A stretch of DNA of 64,000 nucleotides from Myxococcales bacterium (lineage in GTDB: Bacteria > Myxococcota_A > Polyangia > Polyangiales > Polyangiaceae). A program made the translations under genes and the position numbers. The DNA lies in NCBI GenBank assembly GCA_016720545.1, contig JADKKK010000011.1:124001-188000 (forward strand), written 5' to 3'. Below the pieces are notes generated by a model. It was given only the letters and a program-made list of their open reading frames with translations. It did no database searches and was not told the origin of the DNA. This document shows, piece by piece, positions 25,091-32,956 of this stretch; position 1 is the first letter of the stretch, and each line of letters starts with the position of its first letter.

Positions 25091-26155
25091 ATGAACCGCT
25101 TCCTCCGCCACGGCCTGCTCCTCGCCCTCCTTCTGCTCCTCCCCGGGGTTACCGGCTGCAAGAAGCTCTTCAAAAAGAAGACGCCGATCGACGCGGGGGT
25201 CGCCATCGTGGACGCCCCGGAGAACACCGAGGAGCCGCAGGACAGGGAAGACGAGGCCCTCGGCAACAAGGTGGGCGAGTACATCCGCAACTGCATGAAC
25301 GCGATCTCCTCGCGCGTGTACCAGTCGCGACGCCGCTACATGTCGTGGGTGCCGAAGACCGGTCCCACCGGGCGCGAGACCCGCGTCTACGGGCTCTACC
25401 AGATGAGCGGCGCGGCGAAATGCAACGCGGCGGCCACCAAGGCGAAGGGCATGCTGCCCTCCGAGCCCGGGATCGAGACGGCAGGCCAGCGCTACGCGAA
25501 GTCGGTGATGGTGCTCGAGCCCATCATGAACAGCGCGTACACGTACTACGATCAGAAGAACTACCGCGACGACAAGTTCGCCCAGGGCAAGGCGCTCCAC
25601 GCCCAGCTCACGGCGGCGTTCGACGAGTTCATCAAGGCCGACCACGAGATCCACCAGGCGGTCGGGGCGGTCACGAAGCCGCTCTCGCAGCGGCAGCTCG
25701 CGCGCATCGAGCGCGAGGAGGGCAAGAAGTTTCGCTTCCACCGCCGCAACGTGCTCAACATCGCGCGCGACCTCGTGGAGATCGGTGATCCGAACGGCGA
25801 GGACGACGAGGTGTCGTACGCCATCTACGACGCCTCGTTCCAGGACCTCGACAAGGCGCTCACCGCGCTGAAAGACTACGGGGTCCTCCGCCGGTCGGAC
25901 CTCATGAACACCAAAAAGGCGAAGATCGGCGCCACCACGGCGTACGATAACTTCGTGCGCGCCTGCGAGGAATACGTGAGGCGCGCGCGCGACTACGGGC
26001 GCTGCCTCCGTGACGCGCCGGCCTTCGCCAAGACCAAGGACGGCAAGGTCGACCTCGACAAGCTGCCGCGCTGCAAGGACAGCGGCCGCCGCGACTTCGG
26101 CGACAAATACGACGCGTTCATCGTCACCTCGAACAGCAACTCGTTCCCCTTCTGA
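25091..26155 (+). CDS. DUF3829 (YiiG-like) lipoprotein
   Basis: The 354-residue product starts with a very hydrophobic signal and lipobox VTGC (Cys23). The remainder is largely alpha-helical and matches the DUF3829 pattern seen in YiiG: N-terminal KVGEYIRNCMNAIS, repeated Tyr-rich helices (YTYYDQKNYRDDKFAQG) and a C-terminal Cys pair (CLRD, CKDSGRRDFGD). Envelope function unknown. The ATG is immediately downstream of the intrinsic terminator, so it has its own promoter in a short gap. Confidence 0.75.
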   Translation: MNRFLRHGLLLALLLLLPGVTGCKKLFKKKTPIDAGVAIVDAPENTEEPQDREDEALGNKVGEYIRNCMNAISSRVYQSRRRYMSWVPKTGPTGRETRVYGLYQMSGAAKCNAAATKAKGMLPSEPGIETAGQRYAKSVMVLEPIMNSAYTYYDQKNYRDDKFAQGKALHAQLTAAFDEFIKADHEIHQAVGAVTKPLSQRQLARIEREEGKKFRFHRRNVLNIARDLVEIGDPNGEDDEVSYAIYDASFQDLDKALTALKDYGVLRRSDLMNTKKAKIGATTAYDNFVRACEEYVRRARDYGRCLRDAPAFAKTKDGKVDLDKLPRCKDSGRRDFGDKYDAFIVTSNSNSFPF

Positions 26156-26373
26156 GGTCGCCTCGGACGCGTCGACGCTCGTGACCCTGCCCGACCCCCT
26201 CGCGTCTCCTGGTCCCCGTCGCTGGCGGCGAGTGGACACATGGCGCGACGCCTGGGAACATGGCCGAGCGCTGTTCGTACGCGCCCTCGGAACGCCGTCA
26301 TGAGCCCCGCCTCTACGTCAGCTAGGAGCCTCGTGCTTCGCAAAGACAAGGCACCTCGTCCGGTGGGCGGGCG

Positions 26374-28194
26374 ATGACCGCCGCGCTCGACTCCGGCTCG
26401 CTCGTCGGGCAGACGATCGGGGGCAAGTTCCTGGTCGACGCCTACGTTGGCGGCGGCGCGATGGGCGAGGTGTACCGGGCCACCCACGTCGATTTGGGGC
26501 GAACCGTCGCGCTCAAGGTGATGCGGAGCGATCTCTCCGACGCGACCTTCGCGATGCGGTTTCAGCGCGAAGCCAAGGCCGCGAGCCTGCTCGATCACCC
26601 GAACACGGTGCGCGTGCTCGACTTCGGGACGGAGGCGTCGGGCCTCGCGTACATCGCGATGGAGTTCCTCGACGGGATGGACCTGTTCCAGCTCATCAAG
26701 GCGGAGCACCCCCTCCCCGACGAGCGGATCGTGTCGCTCCTCGGGCAGGCGCTCTCGGCCATGAAGGCGGCGCATCGGCTCGGGATCATCCACCGCGACA
26801 TCAAACCCGAGAACATCATGGTCGTGGAGACCCACGACGACGACGGCGCCGAGCTCCGCGAGGTGGTCAAGGTCTGCGATTTTGGCATCGCCAAGATCAC
26901 CGAGCGCGAGGGCGCGCAGACCGAGCCCGGCCGCGCGCTCACCGGCACGGGCACGCTCATGGGCACGCCGGAGTACATGTCGCCGGAGCAGTCGCGAGGT
27001 GAGCCGCTCGACGCGCGCAGCGACCTCTACTCGATGGGCATCGTGCTCTTCCAGATGCTCACCGGCCGCGTCCCCTTCACTGGCGACTCGCCGCTCGGGA
27101 TCGTCGTCAAGCAGGTCACCGATGCGCCCCCGAAGCCCTCGTCCCTCCGCCCGGAGGTCGACCCGCGCCTCGAGCAGATCTGTCTGCGAGCGCTCGAGAA
27201 GCGGCCCGAAGACCGCTTCCAGTCGGCGGCGGAGATGCGCGCCGCGCTGCTCGGCATCGTCGATCCCTCGCAGTCGCTGCCGCTCGTCCGCGCGGCCACC
27301 GACTCGTCCCGTGCGCTCTCGTCCGGCGCGCTCCCCGCCGCGTCCGGCGCCCTCCCCGCCGCGCACACCGCCGACTCCGACCTGGGCACACGCGCGACGG
27401 TCCACGCGGGCCACGTCGTCCCCCCGACCGAAGCGCCTCTCCCCAAGCGCAGGTCGCGGAGCAGCGCGCTGGTGCTCTTGCTCGTGCTCTTCGGGGGCCT
27501 GCTGCTGGGCAGCGCGTTGTTCGTGGTGCCCAAGCTGCTTGGTCAGGGCCCGACGCCTGTCACGGCAGGGTCGACCTCGACGCCCGGTACGGTGTCGGCG
27601 CCGCTCACCTCCGTCGCCACGCCGCCGAGCGCGCCCACGACCCCGCACGCGGCCACCGCGCCCACCGGGTCCACCGCGCCCTCGGGGCCCGGGCCGACGA
27701 CCGGACCGGGGCCGACGACCGGCCCTACGAGGCCGACGCCCAGCCACGTGGCCTCCCTCCCTTCGGCGCCGCCCGCGCCGCCCGCCTCGGCCCCCAGCGG
27801 GGCCCCGCGCGCGAGCGCCTCCGCGCCCCCCCCCGAGGTGCCTGAGGCACCCATCAACACCGACCACGCGTTCGTGCGACTCGGGAGCGTGTCGGCGGGC
27901 GCGACCGTTCAACCGCTCGTGGTCGCGTTCATGACGCGCGCTCTGCCGAGCCTGTCGGGGTGCTACCGGAACGCGCTGAAGGCGGCGAACAAGGCGACCG
28001 GCGGACCGCTCACCGTCGCGCTGTCGATCGACGAGAAGGGCAACATCCTCTACGCCGCGGCGGTGCCGACGCCGGCCACGCGGGCGCTTACCGGACTCCC
28101 GGGCTGCTTCCAGGGGGCCCTCGCGAACCGCAACATCGGGCGCGTGGACTCCACCTCGACCGCCGACGTGCAGCTCACGCTCGTGCCTCAATGA
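26374..28194 (+). CDS. membrane Ser/Thr protein kinase with AgmX/PglI-like C-terminal domain
   Basis: The 606-residue protein has a complete Hanks-type kinase domain at 13-290: glycine loop VGGGAMGEVYRA, Lys48 in VALKVM, HRDIKPEN (Asp142), DFG (Asp169) and TPEYMSPEQ. A Ser/Ala-rich linker leads to one transmembrane helix at about 364-386 (LVLLLVLFGGLLLGSALFVV). A long Pro/Thr/Ala-rich stretch follows, then a C-terminal domain with LSGCYRNALKAAN and LPGCFQGAL, resembling the AgmX/PglI C-terminal (TonB-like) family with its paired Cys. The topology puts the kinase in the cytoplasm and the C-terminal domain in the periplasm, as in receptor kinases of myxobacteria. Three lipoprotein genes follow on the same strand. 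Confidence 0.9.
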   Translation: MTAALDSGSLVGQTIGGKFLVDAYVGGGAMGEVYRATHVDLGRTVALKVMRSDLSDATFAMRFQREAKAASLLDHPNTVRVLDFGTEASGLAYIAMEFLDGMDLFQLIKAEHPLPDERIVSLLGQALSAMKAAHRLGIIHRDIKPENIMVVETHDDDGAELREVVKVCDFGIAKITEREGAQTEPGRALTGTGTLMGTPEYMSPEQSRGEPLDARSDLYSMGIVLFQMLTGRVPFTGDSPLGIVVKQVTDAPPKPSSLRPEVDPRLEQICLRALEKRPEDRFQSAAEMRAALLGIVDPSQSLPLVRAATDSSRALSSGALPAASGALPAAHTADSDLGTRATVHAGHVVPPTEAPLPKRRSRSSALVLLLVLFGGLLLGSALFVVPKLLGQGPTPVTAGSTSTPGTVSAPLTSVATPPSAPTTPHAATAPTGSTAPSGPGPTTGPGPTTGPTRPTPSHVASLPSAPPAPPASAPSGAPRASASAPPPEVPEAPINTDHAFVRLGSVSAGATVQPLVVAFMTRALPSLSGCYRNALKAANKATGGPLTVALSIDEKGNILYAAAVPTPATRALTGLPGCFQGALANRNIGRVDSTSTADVQLTLVPQ

Positions 28195-28270
28195 CTTGCG
28201 TCGCGCGTCGTCGCGGCCCCGCCGGAAGCGCTCGCGTGCGCGACGGGTGGCCCTAGGGTAATGTAACGCC

Positions 28271-29221
28271 ATGCGATTTCGCTTCGCATTCTTGTGGTCT
28301 TCGCTGGTCGCGGCTGCCGCGCCGGCGGCCTTCGTCGCTTGCTCCACGGGGGACACGACGACGAAGCCCCCACCGCTTGTGCTCTCCGAGGAGGACGCCG
28401 CGCGCCGCGACAGCGCACCGCCCCCCGTGGAGCTCGACGCCGCGCCGCCCCTCATCACCGACGCGGGCCCCGCGCGAGGCACGATCTACGTGCACACCGG
28501 GCGCACCCTGTTCCTGTTCGACCCGGTGGGCAGGTCGTTCAAAACGATCGGCAACTTCAGCTGCCTGACGACCGACGCGTTCTACGACGAGGTCGGCGAC
28601 ATCGCGGTGAACCGCGACGGCGAAATCTACGGCACGACGCTCGACGATCGCTTCATCAAGATCGACCCCCTCACCGCGAGCTGCACCCAGATCGCGACGT
28701 CCTCCGACGTCTCGGGCTACCCGAACTCGCTCTCGTTCGTGCCGCGCGGCACCCTAGACCCCGCGAACGACGCGCTCGTCGGATACTTCGACGACGAGTA
28801 CGTGCGGATCGACGTGAGCACCGGCAAAATCACGGTGATCGGCAAGCTGAACCCCCCAGACGCCTCGACCGTGTACGAGTCGTCGGGTGACATCGTCTCG
28901 GTCGCGCAGGACCGCACCTACCTCAGCGCCAAGACGCTCCGCAACGGCGTCGTCCAAGACGGCGGCGACGTGCTCGTGCGCTTCGACCCGAAGACCGGCG
29001 CTCGACTGGCCGTGGCCGCGTCGAGCACCCGGAAGAGCGCCATTTACGGCATGGGGTACTGGGCCGGCACCGCCTACGGGTTCACGGCGGCCGGCGAGGC
29101 CTTGGCGATCGATCCCGCCACCGGCGTCACGACGGTCGTCCCCGTCGACGCGGGCGGCGCCCGATCCAACCAGGGTGTGTTCTACGGGGCCGGCTCGACG
29201 ACCGTCGCGCCGGTCCGGTGA
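28271..29221 (+). CDS. lipoprotein, paralogue A of a tandem pair
   Basis: The 316-residue product has lipobox FVAC (Cys24), a short Pro/Asp linker and a beta-rich domain. Motifs repeat at regular intervals: GTIYVHTGRTLFLFDP, DRFIKIDPLTASC, DEYVRIDVSTGKIT, DVLVRFDPKTGARL, EALAIDPATGV. This is the pattern of a beta-propeller in which each blade places a value next to a Asp-Pro/Asp-Val turn. It shares the lead-in PPPLVLSEEDAA..RD with the next gene. No enzymatic motif is visible; a surface or periplasmic binding role is inferred. Confidence 0.75.
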   Translation: MRFRFAFLWSSLVAAAAPAAFVACSTGDTTTKPPPLVLSEEDAARRDSAPPPVELDAAPPLITDAGPARGTIYVHTGRTLFLFDPVGRSFKTIGNFSCLTTDAFYDEVGDIAVNRDGEIYGTTLDDRFIKIDPLTASCTQIATSSDVSGYPNSLSFVPRGTLDPANDALVGYFDDEYVRIDVSTGKITVIGKLNPPDASTVYESSGDIVSVAQDRTYLSAKTLRNGVVQDGGDVLVRFDPKTGARLAVAASSTRKSAIYGMGYWAGTAYGFTAAGEALAIDPATGVTTVVPVDAGGARSNQGVFYGAGSTTVAPVR

Positions 29222-29230
29222 AGGAGCCGC

Positions 29231-30193
29231 ATGAGGGCGAGCGCGAGGTCTCGTGTGCAGGTGTTCGGGGTCGCCGTCTCCGCGTTCGCCGCGCCGCTGG
29301 CCGCGCTCGCAGCGTTCGCGGCTTGCTCGAGCGACACGAAGCCGAACGGGCCGCCGCCCCTCGTGCTCACCGACGAGGACGCCGCCAAGCGCGACGTCAA
29401 GCTGCCGGATCCGCCCGACACGGCGCTGCCTCCCCCGCCGGACAGCGGCGGCCCCACGGGCACCATCTACGTGCAGACGGGCGTCTCGCTGCAGGTGTAC
29501 GAGCCGTACTCTAAAACCCTCAAGAACATTGGCAAATATACCTGCCTGCCTGACGACGACTTCGTGATCGACATCGCCGTCGACCGCGACAACAACGTGT
29601 ACGGCGTCACCCGAAAGGACCGCTTCCTGAAGGTGGATCCCCTCTCCGGCGCGTGCAGCGTCATCCGCAAGGGCACCGGCTACGAGTACCCCGTGCTCAT
29701 CGCGTTCGTGCCGCGCGGCTCGCTCGATCCCGCGAACGACGCGCTCGTGGGGTTCGACGATAATCTCTATCTGCGCCTCGACCTTCGAACAGGAGCCGTC
29801 ACCACCATCGGCGAGCTGAACCCGCCGGGCGTGGCGAACCCGTACTACGCGAGCGGCGATCTCGTCTTCGCGGGCAAGAACGGGATGTTCCTCACGGCAA
29901 CACCCGACTTCGCGGGCGCCCCCGACGCGGGCGACACGTTCATTCGCTTCGATCCAAAGACCGGCCGGCGCCTCGCGATCGTGGGCACGACCGGCGGCTA
30001 CCAACAGCTCTACGGGCTCGGCTACTGGGGCGGGAGCATCTTCGCGTTCACCACGCCGGGCGAAATCCTGAAGGTGAGCCCCACCAACGCGGCGACCACG
30101 CTCGTGAAGCGGGTCGACGCCGGTCCGGACGCGGCGGAGGTGTTCTACGGGGCAGGCTCCACGACGGTCGCCCCTGAGACGCCCCCGCTGTAG
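29231..30193 (+). CDS. lipoprotein, paralogue B of a tandem pair
   Basis: The 320-residue protein starts nine bases after its paralogue ends. Lipobox is FAAC (Cys32), then PPPLVLTDEDAAKRD as in the neighbour. The propeller-like pattern is kept: GTIYVQTGVSLQVYEP, DRFLKVDPLSGACSVI, FVPRGSLDPANDALVGFDDNLY, DTFIRFDPKTGRRLAIV, ending VFYGAGSTTVAP in both. The two therefore arose by tandem duplication and have since diverged, most in the second quarter. AT-ending codons cluster at 29507-29542. Confidence 0.75.
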   Translation: MRASARSRVQVFGVAVSAFAAPLAALAAFAACSSDTKPNGPPPLVLTDEDAAKRDVKLPDPPDTALPPPPDSGGPTGTIYVQTGVSLQVYEPYSKTLKNIGKYTCLPDDDFVIDIAVDRDNNVYGVTRKDRFLKVDPLSGACSVIRKGTGYEYPVLIAFVPRGSLDPANDALVGFDDNLYLRLDLRTGAVTTIGELNPPGVANPYYASGDLVFAGKNGMFLTATPDFAGAPDAGDTFIRFDPKTGRRLAIVGTTGGYQQLYGLGYWGGSIFAFTTPGEILKVSPTNAATTLVKRVDAGPDAAEVFYGAGSTTVAPETPPL

Positions 30194-30259
30194 AGCGAGG
30201 CTGGCGCCAGGGACGGCGACGGGGTTTTCGCCGCGCGCTCCGTGTGCGATGGTCGGCTC

Positions 30260-30808
30260 ATGACGCCGTCGCGCCTGTCCCCTCTGCTCGCATGCCTGCT
30301 CGCTTGCCTCACTTCGACGGCTTGCGGAAGCCCTCAGGCCCCCGTGACCACGCCCGCCCCGTCCGCCAGCTCCGCGGACACCCCGCGGCCCGCGCCCTCC
30401 GCCGCCTCGGCGGCGCCGCTCGCCAGCGCGAGCCCGTCGAGCAGCGAACCCACGGCGGCCCCGACGACGTCCACGCCGCCCCCGAGCGCGCCTGCGGGCG
30501 GCGCCATCGTGATGGACGATCCCAGCGGCTGCACCCCCGAGGCCACCGCCTTCGAGCACGAGACGCACCCGAAGCTGCGCGCGTGCTACCGCGAGGGCAA
30601 GAAGGAGGACCCCAACCTCGAGGGTACGATCAAGATCCTCCTCACGTTCGACGCGCGCGGCAAGCGCACCGTGAAGACCGAGGACATCACGCTACCCAAG
30701 GCCGTCGCCACCTGCATGACCCACGTCATCGCGACGACCCCCTTCCCTGGGGGCAAGCGCTGCGTGGGGAAAAGTCTGACCTTTCCGATCAAGTTCCCGT
30801 CGCGCTGA
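30260..30808 (+). CDS. lipoprotein with AgmX/PglI-like C-terminal domain
   Basis: The 182-residue product (ATG 30260) has lipobox TAC, a Pro/Ser/Ala linker of about 70 residues and a C-terminal domain with KLRACYREGKKEDPNLEG, IKILLTFDARGKR and ATCMTHVIATTPFPGGKRC. This is the AgmX/PglI C-terminal pattern of paired cysteines and FP near the end, also seen in the kinase gene 2 kb upstream. It is convergent with the ribosomal operon, 87 bases from rpsK. Confidence 0.78.
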   Translation: MTPSRLSPLLACLLACLTSTACGSPQAPVTTPAPSASSADTPRPAPSAASAAPLASASPSSSEPTAAPTTSTPPPSAPAGGAIVMDDPSGCTPEATAFEHETHPKLRACYREGKKEDPNLEGTIKILLTFDARGKRTVKTEDITLPKAVATCMTHVIATTPFPGGKRCVGKSLTFPIKFPSR

Positions 30809-30847
30809 TCGACCCGCCCGTCGCGCGCTCGAGGCACAAAATGGGAT

Positions 30848-30876
30848 CGCGCGCCGAGCCCTTGGCCCGGCGCGCG
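30848..30876 (-). terminator. hairpin after rpsK
   Basis: GCGCGCCG (30849-30856) pairs with CGGCGCGC (30868-30875), with an inner GCC/GGC. Read on the minus strand it is followed after a few bases by CATTTTG. It lies between the convergent lipoprotein and rpsK and may end the ribosomal operon; the T-run is short. Confidence 0.45.
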
Positions 30877-30895
30877 AGGCGTTCACGCTCGCCCG

Positions 30896-31303
30896 TTACA
30901 CGCGGCGGCGCTTCGGCGGCCGGCAACCGTTGTGCGGCACTGGCGTCACGTCGCGGATCAGCGTGACCTTGAAGCCCGCGGTCTGCAGAGCGCGGAGCGC
31001 GCTCTCGCGGCCGGCGCCGGGCCCCTTCACGAACACCGCGATCGAGCGCATGCCGTGGTCCATCGCCTTGCGCGCCGCCTCTTCCGCCGCGAGCTGCGCC
31101 GCGAACGGCGTGCTCTTGCGCGAGCCCTTGAAGCCGCGCGAGCCTGCGCTCGACCACGACACGGCGTTGCCGTTGATGTCGGTGATGGTCACGACGGTGT
31201 TGTTGAAGGTCGACTGAATGTGCGCGATCCCCGTCGCGACGTTCTTCTTCGCCTTCTTCTTCGTCTGCTGCTTCGCCTTCGCCGCTGTCTTCGCCGTGGC
31301 CAT
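30896..31303 (-). CDS. rpsK: 30S ribosomal protein S11
   Basis: The 135-residue protein has a Lys/Ala-rich N-terminal extension, then the family core GIAHIQSTFNNTVVTITD, GSRKSTPFAAQLAAEEAA and the C-terminal DVTPVPHNGCRPPKRRRV. It is the last gene of the cluster here: rpsD, rpoA and rplQ, which normally follow, are absent. Confidence 0.97.
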   Translation of the reverse strand: MATAKTAAKAKQQTKKKAKKNVATGIAHIQSTFNNTVVTITDINGNAVSWSSAGSRGFKGSRKSTPFAAQLAAEEAARKAMDHGMRSIAVFVKGPGAGRESALRALQTAGFKVTLIRDVTPVPHNGCRPPKRRRV

Positions 31304-31404
31304 GGTCTCTACTCCAAAACACGCATGCTGGTAGGAGGTCATCCGCCACGGCGCTTTCGCGTGGCGCAAACTGGGCGAGGCGGGGCCGCCTCGCGGAGGT
31401 CAAC

Positions 31405-31785
31405 TCACTTCTTGCCGGAGCCCTGGCGCGACACGATGCCCTTGCGCGGGCCCTTGCGGGTGCGGGAGTTCGTGTGCGTGCGCTGCCCGTTGACGGGCAG
31501 GCCGCGGCGGTGGCGAAGCCCGCGGTAGCAGCCGAGGTCCATGAGGCGCTTGATGTTCATCTGCACCTCGCGGCGGAGGTCGCCCTCGACGGTGTAGTCC
31601 GACTCGAGCAGCTCGCGGATCTTGCGGACGTCGCTGTCCGTGAGCTCCTCGGTCTTCTTGGTCTCCGGAATGCCCGCGCGCTGGCAAATCTGCCGAGCGA
31701 GCGTGCGACCGATACCGTAGAGGTACGGGAGCGAGTACGCGATTTGCTTGTGACGGGGGAGGTCGACGCCTGCGATACGAGCCAT
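31405..31785 (-). CDS. rpsM: 30S ribosomal protein S13
   Basis: The 126-residue protein begins MARIAGVDLPRHKQIAYSL and has LTYIYGIG-type YLYGIGRTLARQI, RGLRHRRGLPVNGQRTHTN and a basic tail ending GSGKK. It sits in the small-subunit head. The start is followed upstream by a 114-base gap to rpmJ. Confidence 0.98.
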   Translation of the reverse strand: MARIAGVDLPRHKQIAYSLPYLYGIGRTLARQICQRAGIPETKKTEELTDSDVRKIRELLESDYTVEGDLRREVQMNIKRLMDLGCYRGLRHRRGLPVNGQRTHTNSRTRKGPRKGIVSRQGSGKK

Positions 31786-31899
31786 GACAGATGCTCTCTA
31801 CTCGGTTGGTTCAGGGAATCAATCGTCGCGGAGGGATCCCCCGCAACTTCATTTCGGGACGGCGAGTCCGGGCACACCCTTTGGAGGTGCGCGCGGCGC

Positions 31900-32013
31900 T
31901 CAGCCTTGGCGCTGCTTGTGGCGCTGGTTGTCGCAGATGATGCGCACGACGCCGCGGCGGCGGACGACCTTGCACTTGTCGCAGATCTTCTTGACGGACG
32001 GACGGACCTTCAT
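31900..32013 (-). CDS. rpmJ: 50S ribosomal protein L36
   Basis: The 37-residue product begins MKVRPSVKKICDKCKVVRRR and ends IICDNQRHKQRQG. It keeps the three Cys (11, 14, 27) and one His of the zinc-binding form. It lies between rpsM and infA in the canonical order. Confidence 0.95.
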   Translation of the reverse strand: MKVRPSVKKICDKCKVVRRRGVVRIICDNQRHKQRQG

Positions 32014-32067
32014 GACTCGCTCCAGATGATGACGCGGTGATCGGCGATCGACCGCCGAACCGAAAGC

Positions 32068-32316
32068 TTACTTGTGGCGGTAAGTGATGCGGCCCCGGCT
32101 GGGGTCGTAGGGGCTCACCTCGACGGTGACCCGGTCGCCCGGGAGGATGCGGATGTAGTACTGCCGCATGCGGCCGCTGATGGTCGCGAGCACGACGAGG
32201 CCGTTGTCGCACTTGACCCGAAACATGGCGTTCGGGAGCGCCTCTTGGACGACCCCGTCGAACTCAAGTTTGTCACCCTTGGGCTCTTTCCGCTCTCGAC
32301 GTTCACTCACCGCCAT
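32068..32316 (-). CDS. infA: translation initiation factor IF-1
   Basis: The 82-residue protein has the OB fold: EFDGVVQEALPNAMFRV, GLVVLATISGRMRQYYIRIL, GDRVTVEVSPYDPSRGRITY. A ten-residue basic N-terminal extension (SERRERKEPK) precedes the usual start. It follows adk by 16 bases; the map gene often found between adk and infA is absent. Confidence 0.97.
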   Translation of the reverse strand: MAVSERRERKEPKGDKLEFDGVVQEALPNAMFRVKCDNGLVVLATISGRMRQYYIRILPGDRVTVEVSPYDPSRGRITYRHK

Positions 32317-32332
32317 GTTCCTCGTTCTCTCC

Positions 32333-32956
32333 TCACTTCGTACCGAGGACTCCGAGGACCCTCGCGGTGACTTCCGTGACCTCTCCGACCCCCTCCACCG
32401 TCCGCAGGAGCCCCTTCGCGGCGTAGTGCGGGAGGAGCTCGCTGGTCATCGCGTCGTAGGTGACGAGGCGATTCTTGACGACCTCTTCGTGGTCGTCGGC
32501 GCGGTGCTCGAGCTCCGCGTCGGGGGGGGGTGGCTTATACTTCAAATGGTAAATCTGTCCAGTCCGTTTGTCGGTGCGGCGGAGGACGGCACGTTCCAAG
32601 AGGAGCTCCTGGGGCACGGTGAGGGCGACGACGTGGTCGAGGGCCTGGTCCCGGCGGGCGAGCAGCGCCTCGAGCGCCTCGGCCTGCGGCACGGTGCGCG
32701 GGAAGCCGTCGAGGAGAAAGCCCGCCTGCGCGTCGTCGGCGAGGGTGCGCTTCGCGATGAGGTCGATCACCACCTCGTCGGGGACGAGGCCGCCGGCGCC
32801 CATCTTGGCGACGAGGTCCGCGGGCAGGCGCCCCTCGGCCTTCGCGGCGCGCAGCATGTCGCCGGTGGAGATCTGTGGGATCTTCCAGCGCTCGCAGATG
32901 ACCTTGGCCTGGGTGCCCTTCCCCGCGCCAGGCGGGCCGACGAACACGAGCCGCAT
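32333..32956 (-). CDS. adk: adenylate kinase
   Basis: Interconverts AMP, ATP and ADP. The 207-residue protein has GPPGAGKGTQA (P-loop), ISTGDMLRAA, GFLLDGFPRTVPQAEAL and a LID region RTDKRTGQIYHLKYKPPPPD without zinc-binding Cys. The LID codons include a run of nine C on the coding strand (plus-strand G 32522-32530). The ATG overlaps the secY stop by one base (TGATG). Confidence 0.97.
   Translation of the reverse strand: MRLVFVGPPGAGKGTQAKVICERWKIPQISTGDMLRAAKAEGRLPADLVAKMGAGGLVPDEVVIDLIAKRTLADDAQAGFLLDGFPRTVPQAEALEALLARRDQALDHVVALTVPQELLLERAVLRRTDKRTGQIYHLKYKPPPPDAELEHRADDHEEVVKNRLVTYDAMTSELLPHYAAKGLLRTVEGVGEVTEVTARVLGVLGTK

Noticed and set aside
30942..31528. Plus-strand open frames across the ribosomal operon
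   Set aside because: All are shadows of ribosomal protein genes identified by strong motifs on the minus strand.
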